NCBI RefSeq assembly: GCF_014596945.1
Contig: NZ_JACVXB010000005.1
Coordinates: forward strand, 232,547-271,357
DNA from: Aestuariibaculum sediminum
GTDB lineage: Bacteria; Bacteroidota; Bacteroidia; Flavobacteriales; Flavobacteriaceae
Direction: 5' to 3'
DNA: 38,811 nt
A model generated the notes under the pieces. That model worked only from the letters and a program-made list of their open reading frames with translations, was not told the DNA's origin and did not search any database. This document shows positions 17,226-25,231 of the stretch, piece by piece. Each line of letters opens with the position of its first letter. Position 1 is the first letter of the stretch. The position numbers and the translations under genes were made by a program.

Positions 17226-18560
17226 TTATTTATCACCGTAAACTTCTTTTACGAAGTCTTCGTAACTTAATTCTTTAACTTCAATATTAGCTTTTTCTTT
17301 GTAAAGCACTAATAATTTTTGAGAGATTAATTGCTCTGAAATACGACGTGCTTCATCTTGGTTAGATAATACACGAGCAGCAATATCGTCAAGCTCCTTA
17401 TCTGAAGGATTCATTTGACCAAACTGTGCCATTTGAGCTTTAATCATTTCTCTTGCATGACCTTTAATGTCATCCATAGTAACTTTGATATCATTATCAA
17501 CAATTAACTTACTCTCTATTAACTGGTAACGGATACCTTTTTCAGACTTCTCGTATTCTTCTTTTGCCTGATCGTTATCTAATGGTTTTTCTTCATTAGA
17601 CGTTTGCTGCATCCATTTTTGTAAAAACTCAGCCGGTAAATCGAATTTTGTATTTTCTACTAAATACTCAGTAACATCATTTAATAGTTTTTGATCGGCC
17701 TGTTGCGCGAACTGCTTTTCAGCATCTTCTTTGATTTTCTCTTTTAATTCTGTAACAGAACTAACAACATCTTTACCAAATAACTTATCAAATAACTCCT
17801 GATCTAAATCAGCTAATTCGCGAGTATTGATTTCTTCAATTGTAAAAGTAACTTCAATATCTAAACCGTGAACCTCATCATGACCTAATTTTAAGGCATG
17901 CATTAATTCGTGTTCATCATCGTAAAGTCCCTTTGTTTGTAACGTAATAACATCTCCAGCTTTAGCTCCTAAAAATAATTTTTCGGTAGCATCGCCAGCA
18001 AACTTATCTAGTGTTAAGGTTACTTTATTTTCTATTTCGCGCTCTTCATTCTTGTAAACACCAGTTATCTCACTGTCTTTTGCTACTTCATTTTGAGATA
18101 CCAACTTACCATATTGCTTTTGGATATTAGCTACTTGCTCGTCTAACATCTTATCGTCAGCGATAATGTTATACTGAACAATTGGTTCTTTACTTTCAAT
18201 ATTAACTTCGAATTCTGGTGCTAAACCTAACTCAAATTCAAAAGAAAAAGTATCTGCATCCCAATCGATATTATCTTGTGCTTTTGGTAGTGGCTGACCT
18301 AATACATCTAACTTCTCTTCGGTTAAATATTTATTTAAAGCGTCTTGTAATAATTTATTTACTTCGTCAACTAATACAGCTTTACCGTATTGCTTCTTTA
18401 CCATTCCCATTGGCACATGACCTTTTCTAAACCCTGGAATGTTTGCTGTTTTACGGTAATCTGATAATATTTTCTCTACTTTATCACTATAATCTTCTTT
18501 AGCGATATCTACTTTTACTACAGCATTTAATGCATCAACGTTTTCTCTTGTAATATTCAT
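17226..18560 (-). CDS. tig: Trigger factor
   Basis: This ribosome-associated chaperone and peptidyl-prolyl isomerase has 444 residues when started at MNITRENVDALNAVV (18560). The ATG at 18590 would add ten unconserved residues (MPNKALYHSK). The ribosome-docking signature GFRKGHVPMGMVKKQYG lies near 44-60. The middle FKBP-like domain (about 150-240) is divergent. The C-terminal chaperone domain is rich in Gln/Glu helices (about 260-440). It is placed upstream of clpP and clpX, a widespread protein quality-control cluster. A hairpin follows the stop. Confidence 0.95.
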   Translation of the reverse strand: MNITRENVDALNAVVKVDIAKEDYSDKVEKILSDYRKTANIPGFRKGHVPMGMVKKQYGKAVLVDEVNKLLQDALNKYLTEEKLDVLGQPLPKAQDNIDWDADTFSFEFELGLAPEFEVNIESKEPIVQYNIIADDKMLDEQVANIQKQYGKLVSQNEVAKDSEITGVYKNEEREIENKVTLTLDKFAGDATEKLFLGAKAGDVITLQTKGLYDDEHELMHALKLGHDEVHGLDIEVTFTIEEINTRELADLDQELFDKLFGKDVVSSVTELKEKIKEDAEKQFAQQADQKLLNDVTEYLVENTKFDLPAEFLQKWMQQTSNEEKPLDNDQAKEEYEKSEKGIRYQLIESKLIVDNDIKVTMDDIKGHAREMIKAQMAQFGQMNPSDKELDDIAARVLSNQDEARRISEQLISQKLLVLYKEKANIEVKELSYEDFVKEVYGDK

Positions 18561-18636
18561 TTTTGAATGATATAAAGCCTTGTTAGGCATTTAACAAAAC
18601 AGATTTTTCTCAAAACCTGAAATTATGTAACTAAAA

Positions 18637-18671
18637 TCGGGTGGCAAAAATACAATATTTTTACCACCCGA
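18637..18671 (-). terminator. Hairpin upstream of tig, possible terminator of the holin-like gene
   Basis: TCGGGTGG pairs with CCACCCGA (8 bp). After one mismatch AAAAATA pairs with TATTTTT (7 bp) around a 3-nt loop. On the minus strand ATTTTAG follows, a weak U tract. It lies about 125 nt past the gene at 18796 and 77 nt before the tig start. Confidence 0.5.
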
Positions 18672-18795
18672 CAAAGTTTTTAATTGCTTGATTTTATGCG
18701 ATTTCCTTTATTATTTTTAGAGTGTGTCAACTTATTCGTTTTTAACACATTTACTCTTATAAATTTTAAAAATCGACAGGTATTTCGGTATGTTT

Positions 18796-19137
18796 TTATT
18801 CTTCTTTTAAAACTGATTGTAGAATAGATTGTAAAATGGATAGCAATAAGCTAAACAATACCGCCCACCAAAAGCCATCTAAACTAAATCCACTAACAAA
18901 TTCGCCTGCCAAATAAATTATCAATCCATTTATAATTAGGAGGAAGAGTCCTAAAGTTAAAATGGTTGCCGGTAATGTGAATAATACCAGAAGTGGCTTA
19001 ACAAATAAGTTTAACACCGCTAATACAATAGCCACTATAATGGCCGTGACATAACTGTCGATATGCACTCCGGATAAAATTTGCGATATTACTAATACGG
19101 CGATTGCGTTAATTAAAAGTCTGATTATTGTTTTCAT
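18796..19137 (-). CDS. Phage-holin-family 4 superfamily membrane protein
   Basis: This small hydrophobic protein has 113 residues and four predicted membrane helices. It includes the family segment LAVLNLFVKPLLVLFTLPATILTLGLFLLIING and a terminal FWWAVLFSLLLSILQSIL. The family (PF04020, also called YvlD-like) is named after holins but is mostly chromosomal with no known lytic function, and nothing here suggests a prophage. It is monocistronic, with 143 nt upstream and a hairpin downstream. The role is unknown, possibly membrane-stress related as proposed for some relatives. Confidence 0.8.
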   Translation of the reverse strand: MKTIIRLLINAIAVLVISQILSGVHIDSYVTAIIVAIVLAVLNLFVKPLLVLFTLPATILTLGLFLLIINGLIIYLAGEFVSGFSLDGFWWAVLFSLLLSILQSILQSVLKEE

Positions 19138-19281
19138 CTGTTTATTTTTATTTGTTTTTAAATGGTCAGATGTAATTCGCCATTAAACATTTCGGTTGGT
19201 ATCAACTTAATTGTTTTGGCTCATTTCATATTTAAAGAGTTAGTTATGAAATATACAAATTATCTGAGAAATAAAAACTAT

Positions 19282-20343
19282 TTAATTACCTCTAATAACA
19301 AGACTAATTGGTAATGCATATGGCACTGTAACTGGTTTACCTCTTACCAATCCAGGTTTTATTCTTGGCAAAAGAGCAACAACCCTTATCGCCTCGGCTT
19401 CTAGCGCCTTGTGTTTCGCTTTGGCTTGTATATCAATTACATTACCTTTTTTATCTATTTTAAAAATGATGTATATCTTTTGTACCCCATTCAAGCCCGT
19501 ACCCTTTACAAAAGAAGTATTAAATTTTTCAGAAATAAAGGCAGATACATTTTCAGACATACACCTTTTCTTCCCATTATTTGCAAGTGCATTTTCACAT
19601 CCGGGATAAACAGGAACTCTTTGGAAAACCCCATCTGGCACTTCAACTTCTTTTAAATTACCAACTCCTGTTGTTTTCTTTAAAACTCCATTTTTAAATT
19701 TGAAAGTTTTAACTACATTTCCTAGAGAATCAAATCTAGTTTCAGTGTTGGTTTTCACATCAAATTCATGTATCCCTTTTACTTTCAGTTTTTTATTTTT
19801 AGAATACTGCGCATATTCCCCTTGCTTATAACCATTAACATAACGAACTTCCCATTCCAACTCACCAGTTTCATAAAACTGTTTCCAAAGTCCATTAAGT
19901 TCATAATTATCATAATGACTTTCAATTTTTAAAATTCCGTTTTTATAATATTCTTTATAAGGTCCAGACCAAACAAATCGTCCCTTATTATTTATCTCTT
20001 TAATTTCTACGGAACAAAACAAGGTCCCATTTTCATCATACTCATAAGTTGTCAATCTACCTTCTACGTCATTTTTTGTTTCTTTTAGAATAACACCTTC
20101 TTTTGAATATTCTCGTTTCATGCCCGTAAACTTTCCGTTATTATCATTCACGTTAACTTCTAAAAGTTGCCCATTGTCGTAATACGTTTTCCAGACTTTA
20201 ATTTTTTTATCATTCTTATAAAAGCCTTCTTGCTTTAATTGACCATTATCATAGTATTCTTTATACGGGCCATCTGGGTGATTTGTTTGGGCATTTGCTA
20301 TTAATGTGGAGCAAGCAAAAGCCAAAATAAGTAAGTATTTCAT
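19282..20343 (-). CDS. YwqK/MORN-2 repeat protein with C-terminal TonB domain
   Basis: The protein has 353 residues. A cleavable signal peptide (cut near ANA-QT, residue 19) exports it. Residues about 25-230 hold repeats of the form GPYKEYYDNGQLKQEGFYKN (YwqK/MORN-2 type), clearest at 26-45, 125-145 and 145-185. Residues about 245-353 match the TonB C-terminal domain as found in Bacteroidota: VPVYPGCEN, a two-Cys region, VQKIYIIFKIDKKGNVID, then ALEAEAIRVVALLPRIKPG. There is no membrane anchor, so this is not a classical ExbBD-energised TonB and is more likely a periplasmic or surface protein. It is monocistronic, with a good promoter upstream. Function is unknown. Confidence 0.8.
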   Translation of the reverse strand: MKYLLILAFACSTLIANAQTNHPDGPYKEYYDNGQLKQEGFYKNDKKIKVWKTYYDNGQLLEVNVNDNNGKFTGMKREYSKEGVILKETKNDVEGRLTTYEYDENGTLFCSVEIKEINNKGRFVWSGPYKEYYKNGILKIESHYDNYELNGLWKQFYETGELEWEVRYVNGYKQGEYAQYSKNKKLKVKGIHEFDVKTNTETRFDSLGNVVKTFKFKNGVLKKTTGVGNLKEVEVPDGVFQRVPVYPGCENALANNGKKRCMSENVSAFISEKFNTSFVKGTGLNGVQKIYIIFKIDKKGNVIDIQAKAKHKALEAEAIRVVALLPRIKPGLVRGKPVTVPYALPISLVIRGN

Positions 20344-20368
20344 TGTAAATTTTTAATTTATCAATAAG

Positions 20369-20396
20369 CAAATATAAGATTCTTCCTTAGCGACAA
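20369..20396 (-). promoter_or_regulatory. Promoter of the YwqK/TonB-C gene
   Basis: The minus strand shows TTG (20396-20394), a 17-nt spacer, then an exact TATATTTG (20376-20369). The ATG follows 25 nt later. This is a full match to the flavobacterial consensus. Confidence 0.6.
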
Positions 20397-20411
20397 GCAT
20401 AAAAAACAAAA

Positions 20412-20447
20412 AAGGTTCCTGATACCAAAATGATATTCAGAAACCTT
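20412..20447 (-). terminator. Terminator of the alpha/beta hydrolase gene
   Basis: AAGGTT pairs with AACCTT, extended by 4 bp after one mismatch. On the minus strand the hairpin is followed by a T-rich tract (TTTTTTGTTTTTT). It lies 24 nt past the stop at 20471. Confidence 0.8.
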
Positions 20448-20470
20448 ATTCTAATCTATTTTTAATACTC

Positions 20471-21235
20471 TTAATTCACAAAGGTCATCACCGCATCAAA
20501 AAAATCGGTTGGATTTTCGGCATGTAACCAGTGTCCTGCATTGGCAATAGTAACAATATCTGCTTTTGGAAAATGGCGCTTGATAATTGGCTCATCATCA
20601 ACACCTATATATTCGGAACGATCCCCCCGTAAAAACAAAGTATCTCCATCGAAAGTGGCATAACTTGGTAATGGCTCGCCAACTTCGGCAACTTCTTCTT
20701 TAAGCACCTCAATATTCATACGAAGCGCTAAACGACCTTTTTCTATCCAATACAGGTTTTTCAATAAAAACTGACGTGTTCCTAAATCGGAAACGTATTC
20801 TGCTAACACTTTATCGGCCTGACTGCGACTTTTAATGACATCAAAATCCAAAGCACTCAATCCATTTAATATAGCATCATGGTGTACAGGATAAAAACGC
20901 GGAGCGATATCTGCAACGAGTAAATTACTAACAAGCTCTGGATATTTAGTTGCAAACAACATAGCTGTTTTCCCTCCCATGGAATGCCCTAAGAGGATTA
21001 TTTCTTTTAAAGCATGAGTTTCGCAATAATGTTTTAAATCTTCAACCAAAACCTCATAACTAAAATCGTTGTGATGAAAACTATGTCCGTGATTACGCTG
21101 GTCTACCAAGTGCACCTGAAAACCTTGTTCGCTAAACTGCATACCAAGCGTTTTCCAATTATCACTCATACCCAAAAAACCATGCAGAATGACAAAAGGT
21201 TTTCCTTCACCTATAATATTTGAATGTAATAACAT
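20471..21235 (-). CDS. Alpha/beta-fold hydrolase (YbfF-like esterase)
   Basis: This 254-residue cytoplasmic hydrolase has the oxyanion-hole HGFLG at 18-22, the nucleophile Ser85 in GHSMGG, an Asp in the LRGDRSEYI segment and His235 in NAGHWLHAE. The LVDQRNHGHS motif and overall length are those of YbfF-type acyl-CoA or short-chain esterases. The substrate is not predictable from sequence. It follows pdxJ by 49 nt on the same strand, a probable two-gene operon ended by the terminator at 20412-20447. Confidence 0.88.
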   Translation of the reverse strand: MLLHSNIIGEGKPFVILHGFLGMSDNWKTLGMQFSEQGFQVHLVDQRNHGHSFHHNDFSYEVLVEDLKHYCETHALKEIILLGHSMGGKTAMLFATKYPELVSNLLVADIAPRFYPVHHDAILNGLSALDFDVIKSRSQADKVLAEYVSDLGTRQFLLKNLYWIEKGRLALRMNIEVLKEEVAEVGEPLPSYATFDGDTLFLRGDRSEYIGVDDEPIIKRHFPKADIVTIANAGHWLHAENPTDFFDAVMTFVN

Positions 21236-21284
21236 ATTTTTGATTTATGTTTTAAGTATTTTAATTAAAGTAGTGTTTCCTAGA

Positions 21285-22001
21285 CTACCCTTTTAATTTC
21301 CTCAGATACATTTGAATCACATTTTCTACACCTAAATACAAACTTTCGGCTACCAAAGCATGCCCTATTGAAACCTCTAAAAGCCCTGGAATATTTTCGC
21401 TGAAGAATTTTATATTATCCAAAGACAAATCGTGTCCCGCATTCACGCCTAACCCTAAAGAATTTGCAAGTTCAGCACATTCGACATAAGGTTTAATAGC
21501 ACTTTCGTTTCCTAAACTAAATTCGTGAGCAAACCCTTCGGTATAGAGTTCAATTCTATTGGTTCCTGTTTCCTTAGCGCCTTCAATTTGATTTAAAACA
21601 GGATCAACAAAAATAGAAGTACGAATTCCGTTTTGTTGAAATTCTTTTATCACATCTACTAAAAAATCTTTATTTTTTATCGTATCCCAGCCCGCATTAC
21701 TGGTAATGGCATCCTCTGCATCTGGCACTAAAGTTACCTGTGTTGGTTTTACTTCCAGAACAAGGTCCATAAAAGATTGTATTGGATTCCCTTCTATATT
21801 ATACTCGGTATACACGGCAGGTTTTAAATCTCGTGCATCCTGATAACGAATGTGGCGTTCGTCTGGTCTGGGATGAATAGTAACACCTTCGGCTCCAAAC
21901 TCCTGAACATCTTTTGCAAATTGTACTACATTAGGTACATCTCCTCCTCTGGAATTTCTTAGAGTGGCAATCTTATTAATATTTACACTAAGCTTTGTCA
22001 T
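21285..22001 (-). CDS. pdxJ: Pyridoxine 5'-phosphate synthase PdxJ
   Basis: This 238-residue TIM-barrel enzyme joins 1-deoxy-xylulose 5-phosphate with 3-amino-2-oxopropyl phosphate in the DXP-dependent vitamin B6 pathway. Family features are VNINKIATLRNSRGG at the N-terminus, GVTIHPRPDERHI near 40-51 with catalytic His and Arg, LVPDAEDAITSNAGWD near 91-106, LGVNAGHDLS, and VSIGHALVAESL at the end. It is divergent from the CBS-domain gene, and an exact -7 box lies 20 nt upstream of the start. Confidence 0.97.
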   Translation of the reverse strand: MTKLSVNINKIATLRNSRGGDVPNVVQFAKDVQEFGAEGVTIHPRPDERHIRYQDARDLKPAVYTEYNIEGNPIQSFMDLVLEVKPTQVTLVPDAEDAITSNAGWDTIKNKDFLVDVIKEFQQNGIRTSIFVDPVLNQIEGAKETGTNRIELYTEGFAHEFSLGNESAIKPYVECAELANSLGLGVNAGHDLSLDNIKFFSENIPGLLEVSIGHALVAESLYLGVENVIQMYLRKLKG

Positions 22002-22021
22002 TAAAATTCTAATTTAAATGG

Positions 22022-22029
22022 CAAAAATA
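22022..22029 (-). promoter_or_regulatory. -7 box of pdxJ
   Basis: An exact TATTTTTG on the minus strand lies 20 nt before the pdxJ ATG. No TTG is found at the usual upstream spacing, so only the -7 element is supported. Confidence 0.45.
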
Positions 22030-22092
22030 CAAAGTAGAACAGGCTTATGTACTTTTTTTTTGATTAATTTGCATAGTAAGAAGAGTAAGGTA

Positions 22093-22752
22093 ATGAAATT
22101 ATCAGAATACATATTTAACGACATTAAACCAGTAAACAGCAACACTAAAATAAGTGAAGTTCAAACGCTGTTTAACCAACTTACGCTTTCGCACATACCT
22201 ATACAGGATGAAAATAAGACGTATTTAGGTTGTTTTTCTGAAACAGACGCACATTGTTTAGACAGTGATAAATCGGTTAATGATTATAAGTATACTTTAG
22301 AAGACTTTTACGTGCGCGACACCACACTTTGGCTGGATGTTTTAGAGGTTTTTGCTATTAACAACACCAATATAATGCCTGTGTTAAATATTAATAACGA
22401 ATATTTAGGGTATTATGAGCTTAATGATGTTATTAGCTTGTTTAATGAATCTCCTTTTTTCTCGGAAGCAGGTGGTGTTTTGGTCGTTGAAAAAGGCATT
22501 AACGATTATTCTTTTAGCGAAGTCAGTCAGATTATAGAATCGAACGACGGCAAACTATTAGGTGCCTTTGTTTCTAAAATGAGTTCTGATTTAATTCAAA
22601 TCACACTTAAAATTAGTACGGGCGGTTTAAATGATATTATTCAAACATTCCGCAGATATAGTTACAATATTGTATCCGGGCATGACGAAGACCGCTATAT
22701 TGAAAGTCTTAAAGAGCGTTCGGATTACCTTAATAAATATCTAAATATTTAA
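22093..22752 (+). CDS. CBS domain-containing protein
   Basis: The protein has 219 residues when started at MKLSEYIFNDIKPVNSNTK (22093). An in-frame ATG at 22018 would add 25 residues that overlap the pdxJ promoter and look non-coding. Two CBS motifs cover about residues 1-120 (VNSNTKISEVQTLFNQLTLSHIPIQ and DTTLWLDVLEVFAINNTNIMPVL) and form one Bateman module, which usually binds adenine nucleotides. The C-terminal ~90 residues (VLVVEKGINDYSFSEVSQIIESN) resemble an ACT-like fold. It precedes nadK by 66 nt. A nucleotide-sensing regulatory role is a guess from the domain. Confidence 0.85.
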   Translation: MKLSEYIFNDIKPVNSNTKISEVQTLFNQLTLSHIPIQDENKTYLGCFSETDAHCLDSDKSVNDYKYTLEDFYVRDTTLWLDVLEVFAINNTNIMPVLNINNEYLGYYELNDVISLFNESPFFSEAGGVLVVEKGINDYSFSEVSQIIESNDGKLLGAFVSKMSSDLIQITLKISTGGLNDIIQTFRRYSYNIVSGHDEDRYIESLKERSDYLNKYLNI

Positions 22753-22818
22753 TTACAAATTACTGGCAGACATTTAAATTTCTGCTTTATTCTATAGAAA
22801 ATAATAAAATTCACACCT

Positions 22819-23703
22819 ATGAAAGTTGCTGTTTTTGGACGCTTTTACAACGAAACTACAACAACTTCGGTAGAACGGTTATTCACCTACTTACTAGAAA
22901 AAAATGCCGATGCTTATATTGAAACCGAATTTTTTAACCTTATAAAAGAAAACTCGCCAAATATAGACGAATATACATCGTTTAAAACGTTTGACAAACT
23001 AGACAAATCATTTGATTTTTTAATTAGCATAGGCGGCGATGGTACCATTTTAAGAGCTATCATTTTTGTTAAAGATTTAGATATCCCAATTATAGGTATC
23101 AATACAGGTCGATTAGGTTTTTTAGCAACTATACAAGTAGACCAAATAGAAAATGCTATCCAGGATATCATTGATAAGAAATACAAAATTTCAGAACGCA
23201 GTTTACTTTCAGTTGAAACGTCGCCTGAAAACGAAAACATCAGTTCGCTTAACTTTGCTTTAAATGAAGTTGCTATAAGTAGAAAAAACACCACCTCGAT
23301 GATTACGGTTGAAACCCATTTAGATGGTGAATACTTAACGTCATACTGGAGTGACGGACTGATTATTTCGACTCCAACGGGTTCGACAGGATATTCTTTA
23401 AGTTGTGGAGGTCCGGTAATTACGCCTAGCAATAATAGTTTTGTTTTGGCTCCTATTGCTCCTCATAACTTAAGTGCACGACCTTTAATAATTCCAGACT
23501 CCACAGAAATAGAACTAAAAGTGGCGGGACGTGAAGACAGCCATTTAATCTCTTTAGACTCCAGAATTGCTACCTTAGAAAACGGAACTCTAATCAAAAT
23601 TAAAAAAGCCGACTTCACCATTAAAATGATTGACCTTTTAAACGAAAGCTTCTTAACAACACTCCGAAAAAAACTACTTTGGGGAGAAGACAAGCGCAAT
23701 TAG
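22819..23703 (+). CDS. nadK: NAD kinase
   Basis: This 294-residue cytoplasmic kinase makes NADP from NAD and ATP or polyphosphate. The diagnostic GGDGT lies at 72-76, followed by GINTGRLGFLA near 94-104, the NE motif in ALNEVAISR, and the glycine-rich STPTGSTGYSLSCGGP near 190-205. It sits second in the rightward block after the CBS protein. A new promoter begins just past its end, so the following genes are probably expressed independently. Confidence 0.96.
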   Translation: MKVAVFGRFYNETTTTSVERLFTYLLEKNADAYIETEFFNLIKENSPNIDEYTSFKTFDKLDKSFDFLISIGGDGTILRAIIFVKDLDIPIIGINTGRLGFLATIQVDQIENAIQDIIDKKYKISERSLLSVETSPENENISSLNFALNEVAISRKNTTSMITVETHLDGEYLTSYWSDGLIISTPTGSTGYSLSCGGPVITPSNNSFVLAPIAPHNLSARPLIIPDSTEIELKVAGREDSHLISLDSRIATLENGTLIKIKKADFTIKMIDLLNESFLTTLRKKLLWGEDKRN

Positions 23704-23753
23704 ACAATAATTTTGCAGAAATACTGTTTTAGACTAATACAATTTAAATCAAA

Positions 23754-23785
23754 TTGTTATTGGCTAATCTTATTTATTATATTTG
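23754..23785 (+). promoter_or_regulatory. Promoter of the DUF6089-uppS-bamA unit
   Basis: TTG (23754-23756), a 21-nt spacer, then an exact TATATTTG (23778-23785). The DUF6089 ATG lies 17 nt after the box. The promoter falls inside the upstream-extended reading frame and therefore argues for the ATG at 23803. Confidence 0.65.
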
Positions 23786-23802
23786 CAATCTTTCGAACAT
23801 TT

Positions 23803-24489
23803 ATGAGGCATTTAACCGTATTGATACTAAGTATTTTAAGCATCCATATAAGTCATGCTCAAATTCATGAAATAGGAGTTTATTTAGGCGGAAGCAACGT
23901 TATTGCCGATGTTGGTGCTACCAATTACATCTCACCAAACCAATTCGCTTTTGGTGGTATTTACAAGTGGAACCGAAGTAAACGGCATTCCTATCGTGCA
24001 TCAATACTGTTTAGTGATTTAAAAGGTTTAGACGCAAAGTCTGATGACCCTAGACGACAACAAAGAGATTATGAATTTTCGAATTCAATTTTAGAAATCG
24101 CCGCCGGAATGGAATTCACCTTTATGGATTTTAATTTACATTCTGGACATCGAATAGCTACACCGTACCTATTTTCGGGGGTTAGCGTTGCCAATCATGA
24201 CGACATCTATTTTTCGAATGGCGTTTTAACCGACGAAGGCACATCAAGTTGGTCGTTCGGAATCCCCATGGCTTTAGGGGTTAAAGCCACATTTATCGAA
24301 GGATTAGTGTTAGGGTTAGAAGTTGGAGCTCGTTATACCTTTACCGATGGTATTGATGGTAGCACACCTGCTAGTAATAACCTACAACAATATAGATTTG
24401 GAAATATAAATAATAACGACTGGTATGTCTTCTCAGGTATTACACTAACGTATACCTTTGGAGAGAAACCTTGTTATTGTACAAATTAG
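23803..24489 (+). CDS. DUF6089 family protein, predicted beta-barrel or periplasmic
   Basis: The protein has 228 residues when started at MRHLTVLILSILSIHISHAQ. The first 20 residues form a signal peptide. The rest is beta-rich, with alternating hydrophobic strands and a final Tyr/Phe-containing strand (VFSGITLTYTF) like an outer-membrane barrel, ahead of a short CYCTN tail. An earlier in-frame ATG at 23713 lies upstream of the promoter and is rejected. Conserved pieces include EIGVYLGGSNVIADVG and GGIYKWNRS. I recall this gene between nadK and uppS in flavobacteria. One base separates its stop from the uppS ATG, so the two are translationally coupled. Function is unknown; envelope biogenesis is inferred from context. 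Confidence 0.8.
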   Translation: MRHLTVLILSILSIHISHAQIHEIGVYLGGSNVIADVGATNYISPNQFAFGGIYKWNRSKRHSYRASILFSDLKGLDAKSDDPRRQQRDYEFSNSILEIAAGMEFTFMDFNLHSGHRIATPYLFSGVSVANHDDIYFSNGVLTDEGTSSWSFGIPMALGVKATFIEGLVLGLEVGARYTFTDGIDGSTPASNNLQQYRFGNINNNDWYVFSGITLTYTFGEKPCYCTN

Positions 24490-24490
24490 A

Positions 24491-25231
24491 ATGAATTTAA
24501 AAGACAGCATACAGCCAAATAAACTACCAAACCACATCGCTATTATTATGGATGGCAATGGACGTTGGGCCAAACAAAAAGGCATGATTCGTGCCTTTGG
24601 ACACGAAAACGGAACAAAAGCAGTTAAGCAAGTTGTTGAAGGTTGTGCCGAGTTAGGGGTTAAAAACTTAACCCTTTACGCATTTTCTACAGAAAATTGG
24701 AATCGACCAAAATTAGAGGTTGACACCTTAATGAAATTACTCGTTAATTCGTTAAAAAAGGAAATAAAAACACTTCAAGACAACAATATAAAACTCTCTG
24801 CCATAGGATGTTTAAACAACTTACCAAAAAAAGTTCATACTGAACTACAAGAAGTTATTGAGCTTACAAAAACTAACAGTAGACTAAATTTAACCCTCGC
24901 ATTAAGCTACGGTTCAAGAGAAGAATTACTAAATACTGTTAAAGAGATTAGTATTAAAGTTAAAAATAATATAATTTCGCCGGATAAAATTGATGAATCA
25001 ATTATAAATGAGCATCTTTACACGCGTGGTTTACCTGATGTAGACTTGCTCATTAGAACAAGTGGAGAGCAGCGTATAAGCAACTTTTTACTTTGGCAAA
25101 TTGCATATGCTGAACTGTATTTTACCGATGTACTATGGCCGGATTTTGCAAAAAAGCATTTGTATGAAGCTATTATTGAATATCAAAAAAGAGAACGACG
25201 ATTTGGGAAAACAAGTGAACAACTTAGCTAA
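24491..25231 (+). CDS. uppS: Undecaprenyl diphosphate synthase (cis-prenyltransferase)
   Basis: This enzyme makes the C55 lipid carrier for peptidoglycan and surface glycans. The protein has 246 residues from MNLKDSIQPNKLPNH (24491); an ATG at 24458 would overlap the previous gene. The catalytic segment HIAIIMDGNGRWAKQKG carries Asp21. Further signatures are LTLYAFSTENWNRP near 67-80, LALSYGSREEL near 138-148, and the closing DLLIRTSGEQRISNFLLWQ and AYAELYFTDVLWPDF. The bamA frame begins before or just after its stop. Confidence 0.97.
   Translation: MNLKDSIQPNKLPNHIAIIMDGNGRWAKQKGMIRAFGHENGTKAVKQVVEGCAELGVKNLTLYAFSTENWNRPKLEVDTLMKLLVNSLKKEIKTLQDNNIKLSAIGCLNNLPKKVHTELQEVIELTKTNSRLNLTLALSYGSREELLNTVKEISIKVKNNIISPDKIDESIINEHLYTRGLPDVDLLIRTSGEQRISNFLLWQIAYAELYFTDVLWPDFAKKHLYEAIIEYQKRERRFGKTSEQLS

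Noticed and set aside
18796-19137. Holin-family protein as a sign of a prophage
   Set aside because: The family is mostly chromosomal despite its name. There are no endolysin, structural or integrase genes nearby.
19282-20343. YwqK repeats read as a toxin-antitoxin antitoxin
   Set aside because: The automatic family name suggests this, but the protein is exported, has a TonB-C domain and has no toxin partner beside it.
22914-23432. 172-residue frame on the minus strand
   Set aside because: It is antisense to nadK, whose motifs are intact, and has no recognisable protein features.
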